Assembly: GCA_033297205.1 (NCBI GenBank)
Contig: MU859501.1
Location: 1-12,717, forward strand
From: Pseudoneurospora amorphoporcata
Lineage: Eukaryota > Ascomycota > Sordariomycetes > Sordariales > Sordariaceae
Length of the DNA stretch: 12,717 nucleotides
Direction: 5' to 3'
The notes under the pieces were generated by a model. It was not told where the DNA came from. It searched no databases and saw only the letters and a program-made list of their open reading frames with translations. Made by a program: the position numbers and the translations under genes. Shown here piece by piece: positions 1 to 7,456 of this stretch; position 1 is the first letter of the stretch, and each line of letters begins with the position of its first letter.

Positions 1-70
1 TCTTGGTTTCTGAGGGTTACACTGGTTCCTCTGGGCGGGGCTACCAGGTCCTGAAGGCTTGGGCGACCCC
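1..70 (-). other. possible LTR-retroelement internal start (edge fragment)
   Basis: Lies on the far side of the LTR-like block at 71-243. Read on the minus strand it would be the first internal bases after a 5' LTR. It contains TGGTAGCCCCGCC, which loosely resembles a primer-binding site complementary to the end of initiator Met tRNA (TGGTAGCGCC...), but it does not sit directly against the LTR end. Only 70 bases are visible, so this is weak. No open frame is credible. Confidence 0.2.
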
Positions 71-243
71 TGTGTCGCTCAAGTTCGTAACAAGAAGGAG
101 GGATGTGCGTAAAGGACTGGCTATATAGGTAAGAGTCCTAGAAGACCAGTCCGTGCGCGCATATAACCCTGCACGCGACTGTGCTGTGATGATGGTTATA
201 GCACGAGTGCAGAGTAGGCATGTCATAGGCTAATCCTGTGACA
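71..243 (-). repeat. LTR-like block, TGTCACAGG family
   Basis: The minus strand starts TGTCACAGG at 243, the same terminus as the LTRs at 8601-8843 and 10737-10970. The block is of balanced composition, has a TATA-like CTATATAG near 120, and ends in CGACACA at 71. The right boundary is good: an AT-rich coding relic is open from the next base (244). The left boundary is a guess. The flank ACTAT after 243 is not found at the left end, so this may be the 5' LTR of an element running left out of the window. A 61-residue frame on its minus strand has no recognisable domain. Confidence 0.45.
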
Positions 244-938
244 ACTATTATATCTTTTTGTACCTAGCGGCGTAGCTTTATTAAAAAGCAACGTAATATT
301 ATATTTCCTAATTATCTAAACCGACGAATAAGCGGACAGAGCGAGAAAAGCTTATTACTATTAGATAATTTATCTTTAAACCTTCGAAAACAAATTTAAC
401 GATATTGACTTCAAAGCCGTACGGACTCTAGCTCGCCTTAAGAGAAACTTTAATACGACGAGCCCTTACCTATGAGTTTTAAATAAAGAATTAGCACGTC
501 CTACAATAACCCCAGATTAGGATTTTTAGCTGAATGTCGTTAGATTAATTAATCTATATACAACTAAAATACTTACTTAGTGAAACTACTTATTAACCTG
601 AGTTGTCACGGCTGGGCCAGACATGTGCCAGATCATATGATTACTTTGATCTTTCATCCTATATTGTCCTTCTTGCTTATAAGGACCTCACTCCTTCTAT
701 CTAATGTAACTAGCTTCCTCTTTCTTCTTTATCTTTACTTATTTATTAACTACGTTAGATTATCCGTGCCCACCACTCGAGATCTACGTGCTATAATATG
801 AGTTCTAAGTTGTGACTATTTGAACTTGATATTGTTGAATTTGATACTACTTATTGTCGAGTCCGATTGTGTCGATTTTAGTATAAGTCTTGAAGCTGAA
901 CCTGATATAGTCAATCTCGACCCTGTCGGGCTTAGCTA
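244..938 (+). pseudogene. RIP-degraded coding relic, unidentified, split by a solo LTR
   Basis: One frame (codon starts at 245, 248 and so on) is readable from the LTR end to 603 and continues in phase after the solo LTR (604-798) and its TSD to about 938. Stops are mostly TAA/TAG/TGA at places where CAA, CAG or TGG would fit, as expected from RIP. The best stretch reads AVRTLARLKRNFNTTSPYL, followed by NKELARPTITPD. After the LTR comes an acidic stretch including SLEAEPDIVNLDPVGLS. The mix suggests a retroelement gag-like or accessory protein, but no family is recognised. Frame continuity across the insertion is the main evidence that it was once coding. Confidence 0.45.
604..798. repeat. 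solo LTR (195 bp), TSD TGAGT
   Basis: Starts TGTCACGGCTGGGCC and ends GTGCTATAATA (an ancestral ...AACA with C-to-T change is plausible). It is bracketed by an exact 5-bp duplication TGAGT at 599-603 and 799-803. It is less AT-rich than its flanks at the left end. Size, TG start and 5-bp TSD fit a solo LTR of a Gypsy or Copia element. A frame inside it (580-801) is chance. Removing the LTR plus one TSD leaves the surrounding relic in frame. Confidence 0.8.
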
Positions 939-1272
939 GATAGGTATAGATAGTTAGCACTATTTTTACTATAACAATTACTAATTTTAATACCTTAATT
1001 AGCGCCCAATCTATAAGAATCCTTATTTTATCAATAGACCGCTTTTATTACTTTACTAATTTTATAGTATATACGTAAAACTCTAATTGATACCAGGTAT
1101 AATAACTTCTATAATTATAATAATATTTTTTTAATAAAGTAAATAATAAATTAAATTTATTAATTACCCTTACTACTACCTCTATTATCTCCTTACGTGT
1201 ATACCTTCCCTTTACTCTTATTTAATATTTCCTATTACTAATTTATTTTTTATACCTACTTTAATTTTTCTT
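939..1272. other. AT-rich RIP-like tract without recognisable content
   Basis: Very AT- and TpA-rich with runs such as ATAATTATAATAATATTTTTTTAATAA. It may be the continued decay of the preceding relic. No conserved motif, tRNA or transposon end was seen before the transposon TSD at 1273. Confidence 0.5.
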
Positions 1273-1280
1273 AATTAATA

Positions 1281-1416
1281 GAGAATATCTTTTCGCACCA
1301 TCATGAAAGTCTTCCGGCACCGTCACCCCACCTATCCCGCGCGCTAAGCACACGCTAATACACACTAAAAGTTTTGAGCCAATCAAATCGCTCCCATCCA
1401 TCTAAGTCTCCACAGT
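1281..1416 (+). repeat. left terminal inverted repeat
   Basis: Pairs with 3246-3381 over 136 bp without a gap. The outermost 43 bases hold two copies of a 21-22-bp unit (read inward: GAGAATRTCTTTTCGCACCGT, then TATGAAAGTCTTCCGGCACCGT). The same plan is seen in the MITE at 3395-3833. Such repeats commonly serve as transposase binding sites; that role here is inferred. Confidence 0.85.
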
Positions 1417-1728
1417 TGTTATAGGTCTGGCGCCTAGTACTAGCATTTGGCACACGGTTAGCTAAACTACGAGTGCTAGCAATACACGCTAACTTAGTAA
1501 GGGACCGGCAGGCCTAGAGCCCATTGGTCCCCTCTAGCCTCCATACGGTTACATACTTAGACCGTAGGGCTGCCTCAAGTAGTCAAGCACCTATACTAGC
1601 GCACGGCCTTAAAGGATAGGTGACAAGGTTCGCTCTACGGGCCAGTCTTTCTTCTCTTTTCTTCTCATAGAACCTTAATTAATTATTCTGGTGTCAGCAT
1701 CTGCGCACTGCTCTGCTGTCCCCTTACA
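1417..1728. repeat. solo LTR (312 bp) nested in the transposon, TSD ACAGT
   Basis: Begins TGTTATAGGTCTGGCGCC and ends CCCCTTACA, with exact ACAGT duplications at 1412-1416 and 1729-1733. Its first ~190 bp recur in direct orientation at 8387-8575, where the start is TGTCACAGGTCTGG, showing that TGTTAT is a mutated TGTCAC. The insertion lies exactly at the inner edge of the left TIR. The opposite TIR reads ACAGTCAA across the same point, as does 1729-1736 (ACAGTCAA), confirming the boundary. Confidence 0.8.
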
Positions 1729-1733
1729 ACAGT

Positions 1734-2741
1734 CAATATTGCAATTGTATTCTTTCATAGATTTTACACCAAAAATCTGAGCATTACATTCTTTTATAAA
1801 ATATCACGTGCCCAGCCCACCCAGATGTGCACCCAGATTGGCCACTTTACAACACACTTTACAGGACACTTAGCGGCACGGTCGCACATTTCAATTGATC
1901 GCACATCGCTCAACTAAGCAATCAATCAATCGCACTCAATCTACATTAATCTATACAATGATAATCTATCTGATTTCTATTATGTAATCGCTCATTCTAA
2001 CTGCCAGCGAGCCTCCTAGAGCCTCATCTACTAGCTATCTGTGCTAGCGATACGTGTACTGCACCGTGTGCCCTACGTGCCAGCAGGAGTGCTAGCTAGT
2101 GTGCCTTCTCTATCCTAGGCAGCGCTACCTCCCCTCTCTCCTCCTCTCCTACCTCTCTATATACTACCACGAAGGCGGCCTCGTCCTCTATTCTATATAC
2201 TGGCTAGAGGCTGGCAGCGGTCAGCCTTATCAGCTTGCTCAAGGTCTATACCCTCCTATGCAGACACGTTTCGTTGGATAGACAGCGCTACTCGTGTCGA
2301 GGCAGTAGGGTTACAGCCTGCCCTAGGCTATTAGCCGCGGCTGGGCTGCAGGCGAGGCTATCCTCGAGGTCGTAATAGTTGAGCTGGCGCTGTAGAGGGA
2401 GGGGGAGCTTGAGTGTTAACTGGCGTAGTCAATCGGAGAGCGCGAGATCTGCATCATAGTTAGCTGTAAATCGTACAATGATGGATCATTTTATACTGTT
2501 GACAGATGACAGCGCGTTGTTTACTTGGTGATATGTCGTGATGTGCGCGATGGTAGTTTGATTGATTATAGGGAGGGTGGTGATGGTGATGGTGATAGTG
2601 GAGGAAGCGATGCGATGTGACGATGCTTGTAAATCGCTATGTAACGATAGATTACTAGGCTGGTCAGTGTAGTATGAAATTTAGCATGTGTAGGGGTTTG
2701 AATGTGTAATGGGCTATAATCTGGGGGCTTGGCGGGCGCGG
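1734..2741. other. transposon interior, no identified gene
   Basis: Balanced composition. Contains pyrimidine-rich CCTCCCCTCTCTCCTCCTCTC near 2129, a GGTGAT microsatellite at about 2577-2600, and the repeat AATCAATCAATCG near 1920. Short frames at 2099-2281 (plus) and 2566-2775 (minus) show no domain and look accidental. It could be captured host DNA, which only a database search can show. Confidence 0.4.
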
Positions 2742-2835
2742 TACGATTTGCTAATGTCACACAGACATTGCCCACAGTCCAGGGGTTAGGATCGCAAGAC
2801 TCAATAGAGCCTCAACGCCTAGCATTAGCCTCAAG

Positions 2836-3260
2836 ATGCTCAGTGGCCTCCGGCCACAACACCCACCTCAGCCGGACCCTCGGCCAGACCCGCGGCCACG
2901 GTCATCCCAGAAGCAACCACAGCCAACCAAGCAAGAAGCAGGGCGCCCGGATGAAGGACAGCGCCAAAAGGAAGATAGAGAATGGATGAAGGCATTCAGG
3001 AAGAGCCACACGTATGCAGACTGCTAGATAGATGTCTTGAAGCCTCAGGCGACAAGGCTTGATGCGTACCTCAAGTACGTACCAATTCCCTTTGGCATAA
3101 GAAGGTCTTGAAGACCCAACCTTCTTCTGGAGGTTGAGAAGATCAACAAGGCTTTTAAGACCAAAGTAGTTTATTAGCTGAATTTGAACTACTGTTCCAA
3201 GCCCAGAATACTGCCCTTGTCACAGCTAATGCTAAGAACAAGTTGACTGTAGAGACTTAA
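2836..3260 (+). pseudogene. possible decayed ORF inside the transposon
   Basis: An open frame from 2836 encodes a Pro/Gln/Lys/Arg-rich start and then WMKAFRKSHTYADC before TAG at 3025. Reading on in the same frame gives IDVLKPQATRLDAYLKYVPI, another stop, then LLEVEKINKAFKTKVV. After a frameshift near 3170 the text continues as AEFELLFQAQNTALVTANA and stops at 3258, inside the right TIR. The amphipathic, Gln/Ala-rich tail resembles the C-terminal coiled tail of many transposases, but no catalytic motif is seen. This could equally be a captured gene fragment. Confidence 0.3.
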
Positions 3261-3381
3261 ATGGATGGGAGCGATTTGATTGACTCAAAACTTTTGGTGT
3301 ACATTAGCGTGTGCTTGGCGCGCGGGATGGGTGGGGTGACGGTGCCGGAAGACTTTCATAACGGTGCGAAAAGACATTCTC
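3246..3381 (-). repeat. right terminal inverted repeat
   Basis: Inverted partner of 1281-1416. The outermost part reads, on the plus strand, ACGGTGCCGGAAGACTTTCAT then AACGGTGCGAAAAGACATTCTC, the 22-bp repeat arrangement. Followed directly by the TSD AATTAATA at 3382-3389, which overlaps by 3 bp the TSD of the adjacent MITE. Confidence 0.85.
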
Positions 3382-3394
3382 AATTAATAATATA

Positions 3395-3833
3395 GAGAGA
3401 CTCTACTCGCACGTTGATAAAACTCTATTCGCACGTGGATCCACTTTTACTTTTCTAACTATAACTTGGTCAAACCTTGGTATATAAAACTAAAAGTAGA
3501 ACTAAATTACTCGTCGATTTTTAACAGAATTTTGAGAGTATCTAGTTGCTTTATAACGTTCAAGGTTATCTAAATACTAGTTTCATAGCCTTTTAGACTT
3601 TTAATTTTCTTAATTATTTATTTAGAATAGCTTTTCTTCTTTGAAGCTTTAATAGGGTACTAGGTGAATATGGTGATAAAAGTGGTAGTGTTATGTAGAG
3701 AAAAAAATAAGAAAAAAAATCATATACTTTTTACCTCTTTATTAAATTTTTTAGTACTTTAAAATAGACGTTGAAAGTTACTTTTTTCTCAACGTGCGAG
3801 TAGAGTTTTATCAACGTGCGAGTAGAGTTTCTC
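3395..3833. mobile_element. 439-bp MITE with 42-bp TIRs, TSD ATAATATA
   Basis: The TIRs 3395-3436 and 3792-3833 match at 40 of 42 positions. Each TIR holds two copies of ACTCTAYTCGCACGT in direct order, spaced by TGATAAA (22-bp period). An exact 8-bp duplication ATAATATA sits at 3387-3394 and 3834-3841. The interior is AT-rich and non-coding. The outer sequence GAGAAACTCTACTCGCAC resembles GAGAATGTCTTTTCGCAC of the neighbouring 2.1-kb element, so both were probably moved by related transposases. It landed beside, and partly in, the TSD of that element. Confidence 0.88.
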
Positions 3834-3841
3834 ATAATATA

Positions 3842-4446
3842 AACAGCGCACTTAATATCTATCTTCTTCTTTTTAATCCGCTCATCTTCCTCTTTATATA
3901 AAGCTTTATATTAATATTTATTTATCGTCGTATAAAATTGGCTATCCCTCGCTGTTATAAGGCTATAATATATAATTAAATAATTAATTTTAACCTCTTT
4001 ACGAACAGTCTCCTTAACTTCTTATTATTTTTAAAACTATTTAGTTTAAATATTAATAATAATTATAAGATTTAACGCTTTTACTACTGATTTTTCATCT
4101 ATATATTGTACCTCGCAACTGAGCTTATAAGCATATTTAATATATTAATTCATATTTAGGAGGTAACTATATAAGTACTATAATTTATAATAATAATAAT
4201 AATATTAAAGGAAGGAATTTTAATTAGAGCCTACTTTATTTTAATACGAAGTTTCTTAAGTAGGGTTTTTAAATTTACTCTCTTTAATATATATATTTTA
4301 AATATAGGGTAAGTACTATATATAATATCTTCCTTCTCATATATAATACGGTTCTTTTCTACTACAATCTTATACTCCTTCCAGCTAGCAGTATTTTTAA
4401 TATAAATATAATTCTTTTTACTTTCTACTACCTTTAAATTGTATTA
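3842..4446 (-). pseudogene. minus-strand RIP-degraded coding relic, unidentified
   Basis: Reading the minus strand from about 4446, one frame gives ASWKEYKIVVEKNRIIYEK (around 4340-4390) and then LKTLLKKLRIKIK before a TAG. After at least one frameshift, 3845-4021 gives KETVRKEVKINYLIIYYSL and YKALYKEEDERIKKKKIDI with a single stop. Long low-stop frames in such AT-rich DNA, with sensible charge patterns, indicate former coding sequence. The ASW..EYK start and KEEDERIKK block are faintly like Copia-type gag, but the spacing is long and I do not assign a family. The MITE cuts off its 3' side. Confidence 0.4.
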
Positions 4447-4960
4447 TAGGGTTAGACTTGTAATATGTTGTACTGTACTAACCGTATATATGCTGTGCCG
4501 ACTAGAGCTTAGAGCTTTGCGTTCGTATATATTAGTTATATTATGGTTACGTGTAGCCTTACGTGCGCTCGCACGGTCTAGCCTATAGGGCTTTCGCTTA
4601 TATAGCTAAACTTTCGTATACTTTTCCCTTCCTCTCTTGTATATAATAACGTATATCTTATTATACCTATATAGTGCTTTAGCCCTATAATAATTTATTA
4701 TATTTAGTTATTACGCTGCGCGCGCCTATTTAATAAGAAGAAAATTGTTTGTATTATTATAATCGTAGTAATTAATTAATTAAGATTCGACCTTGCGCGT
4801 TCCCGACTTTAAATTATAAATTTAGCCATTAAATTAAATAAAATACTAAATTAAATATTATTAAGATCGTTCGTACTATCTTTCTCTCCCTTATACTTAT
4901 ACAATATATTAAATTTAATAATTAATATTTAATTCTATTACCTTTAAAGCCTAGCTAGTA
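4447..4960. other. AT-rich interval between divergent relics
   Basis: Mostly RIP-like AT-rich DNA with a less AT-rich patch at about 4485-4620 (GTGCGCTCGCACGG, CTTTCGCTTATATAGC) and TATA-like runs. Its place upstream of the plus-strand gag relic suggests a decayed 5' LTR or leader, but no matching 3' LTR or TSD was found. No gene seen. Confidence 0.3.
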
Positions 4961-5589
4961 ACTGACAATTTTATTGCTATTAGAGTTGTTAGTACTATTG
5001 TAGTAATTATTAGTTTAAAATATTAAAACGATTTAATAGTTCTCGTTCAAATATTTAAAGGCTTCTATTATTAAACAATTAAAATTTTAATTCTTATTAT
5101 TTAAATATATAATTTTACTAACTTTCTCGTCTTTTAAAATTTCTTTTCCGTTTTTTATTACTTATTCTATAACGACGTAATTATAGCTAGAGCTAAGGCT
5201 TACAATTTTAAAGAAGACTTTATTATAGTTAAAGTAGAAGTTATCTATTTATAAACTAGTATAAGGGACTTTAATTATAAAGTCACCAATAAAGAAAGTA
5301 ATATTACGATTATTCGCGCCTAGTATTTATTCATTATTTAATTTAGCGAAAAAGATTATAAATAATAAATTAAATTGTTCTATAATTAAATTGCCGCTCT
5401 TAAAAAAGAATTTAATAATTTTTGTACTTCGTCTTCTACTGCTTTCTAATTTTAAAAGGATTAGTACTAATAGATCTTCGACCTCTACTCGCAATTCTAA
5501 ACCCTTCTGTCTTTAAGCTTTAATTCCTACCCTCTACTTCCTCTTAGTATACTTAATAATAATAATACTATAAGTACTAGCAAAAATAA
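4961..5589 (+). pseudogene. Gypsy-like gag relic, N-terminal part
   Basis: Frame with codons beginning 4961, 5186, 5579. Readable pieces include NFIAIRVVSTIVVII, RAKAYNFKEDFIIVKVEVIY, YKVTNKESNITIIRA, AALKKEFNNF, and finally Asn-rich LNNNNTISTSK where the first LTR insertion lies. Stops are nearly all TAA/TAG, consistent with RIP of CAA, CAG and TGG. The Asn-rich text resumes after the two LTRs at 7457 (SNNINITIK), linking the parts. The N-terminal half shows no named domain by eye; assignment rests on the downstream parts. Confidence 0.4.
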
Positions 5590-5831
5590 TATTAACGTGC
5601 AGCTAGTACTATGCCTTATAACTACTTTGTACTACCTTGTAGTATGAAAAGCTAATTGCTGAGGACACTATTCCTTCTATGTCATAAAATCAGTCGACTC
5701 AGCTCCCACAGAATCTACTAGAACACAGAGGTTTCACCACTGCGTTCTAGATTCTCGAACCTGTTCAGCATTCTCTCTAGATTAATTTGTCATCATGGAA
5801 TACAACAGAAGCTCATAGATTCAACTCTTTT

Positions 5832-5950
5832 TATGACATGGCAGGAGTGCACATGTCCTAACAACGCCAAACTACCAAAAGGTAGACGATGTTCTACTTG
5901 CAAGGCAGAACTCGTAGTGCACACTATATAGCCAATGTCAACCTATGACA
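5832..5950 (-). repeat. TRIM 3' LTR
   Basis: 119 bp, nearly identical to 6226-6344; differences are mainly transitions. Contains ACTATATAG (TATA-like, near 5922-5930) and the hairpin-prone ACTACCAAAAGGTAG at 5871-5885. Confidence 0.85.
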
Positions 5951-5965
5951 CTACCTTCTCTTAAA
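5951..5965 (-). other. polypurine tract of the TRIM
   Basis: Minus-strand TTTAAGAGAAGGTAG directly upstream of TGTCATAGG. The LTR element at 10737-10970 has TTTTAAGAGGGGGGTAG in the same position, which sets the sense strand and suggests a shared parent family. Confidence 0.6.
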
Positions 5966-6129
5966 GCGATATCGAAGATATTAAGATAAGGCTCCGTCCC
6001 CCAACGGAGGTGACAATGTCGCGAAGGATTTATCGCCGTGCGATGACTATATAGCACTACCCAAACTCGAGGTTTGCAATAGGGGTAGCTATTGACATAC
6101 CGGTCTCAACGTTAGCAATATTTTCCTAT

Positions 6130-6225
6130 ACCTCCTATCTTTGGAGTCGCATGCCAAAAACCGCTCTACGACATGCCACATCGGGGAATTGAACCCACGA
6201 CGTCCCATTATTAAGCAGAACATAC
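6130..6225 (-). other. tRNA-like segment inside the TRIM
   Basis: On the minus strand, directly after the 5' LTR, CTTAATAATGGGACGTCGTGGGTTCAATTCCCC reads like a tRNA 3' half (anticodon loop CTTAATA and T-arm, closest in style to tRNA-Lys). It is followed by GGCATGTCGTAGAGCGG and GCATGCGACTCCAAAGATAG, like a D-arm and anticodon region of a second tRNA. Neither folds into an intact cloverleaf; the T-stem pairs only in part. This is therefore a relic or mimic, not a tRNA gene. Confidence 0.4.
6185..6195 (-). promoter_or_regulatory. perfect Pol III B-box match
   Basis: The minus strand GGTTCAATTCC fits the B-box consensus GGTTCRANYCC at every position. It lies 31 bp inside the TRIM's 5' LTR border. 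No equally good A-box is present at the normal distance upstream, so activity is uncertain. Confidence 0.45.
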
Positions 6226-6344
6226 TATGACAGGGCAGGAGTGCACATATCCCAACAACGCCAAACTACCAAAAGGTAGACGATGTTCTGCTTACAAGGC
6301 AGAACTCGTAGTACACACTATATAGCCAATATCAACCTATAACA
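6226..6344 (-). repeat. TRIM 5' LTR
   Basis: Partner of 5832-5950, same length and termini (plus strand TATGACAGGG...CCTATAACA). The two LTRs differ mostly by C/T and G/A changes, as RIP would give. Confidence 0.85.
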
Positions 6345-6457
6345 CTTTCCTTTCATAGTATAGTACTCGTACAAGCACTTCTACACTCTAGAAGCTTCTA
6401 GACACTCAGCATTTATATATATAAAGATCTCTCCTCTCCGTTAGTTAGTCACTCCTT

Positions 6458-6484
6458 AAGCAAGCAAGCAAGCAAGCAAGCAAG
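6458..6484. repeat. AAGC microsatellite within LTR copy D
   Basis: About six AAGC units, against about three in copies A and B, where AAGCAAGC runs into ATAACTTGAG. It lies just downstream of the LTR's TATA region, so in the transcribed R/U5 part. Confidence 0.8.
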
Positions 6485-6520
6485 GACACTTAAGCAATAC
6501 AATACGGTCTTTTCTTATAG

Positions 6521-6600
6521 TGCAGAGTTCACTATAATAAGTTGTTTTCCACAGTGCAGAGTTCACTATAATAAGTTGTTTTCCACAGTGCAGAGTTCAC
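6521..6600. repeat. 34-bp tandem repeat within LTR copy D
   Basis: TGCAGAGTTCACTATAATAA followed by GTTGTTTTCCACAG, repeated with period 34 (starts 6521, 6555, 6589). Copies A and B have a single equivalent TGMAGAGTCCACTGTAATC, so this is a copy-specific expansion. Confidence 0.8.
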
Positions 6601-6816
6601 TGTAATCTTCTGTCTTAAGAGCAGAGTCCTCTCTAAGACCTCTTTTACAACACTCCTATTGTATTTGCAACTACGCTGCAATTACGCTGCTTCCTTCAGC
6701 ACTGCTGTCGTACCACCGCTTCCGCTCCGCTCAGCTACAAGTGCATAGTTCACTGTAGCATCCCTATACTAGTACTATCATTATAGGCTAGTTAGGAAAT
6801 TGCAGCAAATAAATAA

Positions 6817-7456
6817 TGTTAACGTGTGGCTAGTACTGTGCCTTGTAACTGCCCTGTACTACTCAGTAGTATAGTAGGCTGGTCACTGGGGAACTTAGTC
6901 TCCACAGAATGTGTTAGAACAACAGGGCTTAGCCATTGCGTTCTCAGCCTCGCCACCGTTCTTGGCTTCGCCACTATATTCTTGGCTTCGCTAACTTATC
7001 CAGCATTCCTTCTAGATTGATTAGTTATTATGGAATGCATTGGAAACGTACAGATCTAGTTTCTTTCCTTTTATGGCAGAGTGTCCCTACTGACTTACAG
7101 TAAGCTTCTATGCTCTGGAAGCTTCTAGACACTCAGCATTCATGTATATAAAGACCACTCTTCTCTCCTCTAGTTAGTCACTCCTTAAGCAAGCAAGCAT
7201 AACTTGAGCAATACAATACAGTCTTTTCCACAGTGAAGAGTCCACTGTAATCTTCTGTCTTGAAAGCAGAGTCCTCTCTAAGACCTCTTTTATAATACTT
7301 CTATTGTATTTGCAACCACGCTGCAACTACGCTGCTTCCTTTAGCACTGCTGTCGTACCACCGCTTCCGCTCCGCTCAGCTACAAGTGCATAGTTCACTG
7401 TAGTATCCCTATACTAGTACTATCATTATATGCTAGTTAGGGCATTGCAGCAAACA
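6817..7456 (+). repeat. LTR copy A of the 640-bp family
   Basis: TGTTAACGTGTGGC to GCAGCAAACA, with intact TG...CA ends, 640 bp. It is close to copy B (10031-10672) and to the visible start of copy C. A TATA box TGTATATAAAGACC lies at about 7143-7156, with the presumed transcript start just downstream. Its flanks do not match (AATAA left, TCTAA right), unlike copies B and D. Only 5 bp separate it from copy D. Frames inside it (for example 6826-7020) recur in copy B because the LTR recurs; they carry no known domain. Confidence 0.85.

Larger units (their letters stand above)
1281..3381. mobile_element. 2.1-kb DNA transposon with 136-bp TIRs, TSD AATTAATA
   Basis: The left end 1281-1416 and the right end 3246-3381 are inverted repeats of equal length with only scattered, mostly C/T and G/A differences. 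The termini are GAGAATATCTTTTCGCACC and, inverted, GAGAATGTCTTTTCGCACC. An exact 8-bp duplication AATTAATA flanks it (1273-1280 and 3382-3389). The interior is of balanced composition and not visibly RIP-degraded. It carries no recognisable transposase, so it looks non-autonomous or decayed. Without the nested LTR it is about 1.78 kb. An 8-bp TSD is known for hAT, P and KDZ-type elements, and long TIRs for Mutator-like ones; the superfamily is not settled. Confidence 0.85.
5832..6344 (-). mobile_element. TRIM-like mini LTR retrotransposon (513 bp)
   Basis: Two direct 119-bp LTRs (5832-5950 and 6226-6344) enclose a 275-bp non-coding interior. The likely sense strand is minus: LTRs then start TGTCATAGG (TGTTATAGG in the right copy) and end TGTCATA. 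A purine tract TTTAAGAGAAGGTAG abuts the 3' LTR, as in the LTR element at 10737. Flanks are CTTTT (5827-5831) and CTTTC (6345-6349), a 5-bp TSD with one C-to-T change; the intact sister LTRs read CTTTC at this site. Size and layout fit terminal-repeat retrotransposons in miniature, which need a partner element's enzymes. No canonical primer-binding site follows the 5' LTR. Confidence 0.8.
5590..6811 (+). repeat. solo LTR copy D of the 640-bp family, carrying a TRIM; TSD AATAA
   Basis: Starts TATTAACGTGCAGC and ends GCAGCAAATA. Exact AATAA lies at 5585-5589 and 6812-6816. It aligns along its length with copies at 6817-7456 and 10031-10672 once the insert 5832-6344 plus one TSD is removed. Many differences are C-to-T or G-to-A, so this is an older, RIP-touched copy. 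It also has an expanded AAGC microsatellite and an expanded 34-bp repeat. The promoter-like TATATATATAAAGATC is retained near 6415-6428. Confidence 0.85.

Noticed and set aside
41..226. 61-residue minus-strand frame
   Set aside because: Lies mostly in an LTR-like block and has no recognisable domain.
580..801. 73-residue frame
   Set aside because: Spans a solo LTR and its TSDs exactly, so it is chance.
2566..2775. 69-residue minus-strand frame with Ser-Pro run
   Set aside because: The Ser-Pro run comes from the GGTGAT microsatellite; no domain and no supporting context.
6130..6225. functional tRNA gene
   Set aside because: T-stem pairing is incomplete, no acceptor-stem partner was found, and the 5' half is missing or displaced into a second partial copy.
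6458..6600. CRISPR-like array of direct repeats
   Set aside because: Repeats are contiguous tandem units without spacers, inside a fungal LTR.
6826..7020. 64-residue open frame repeated at 10052-10234
   Set aside because: Its repetition comes from the LTR itself. It lies upstream of the LTR TATA box, is hydrophobic without a motif, and is not kept in copy D.
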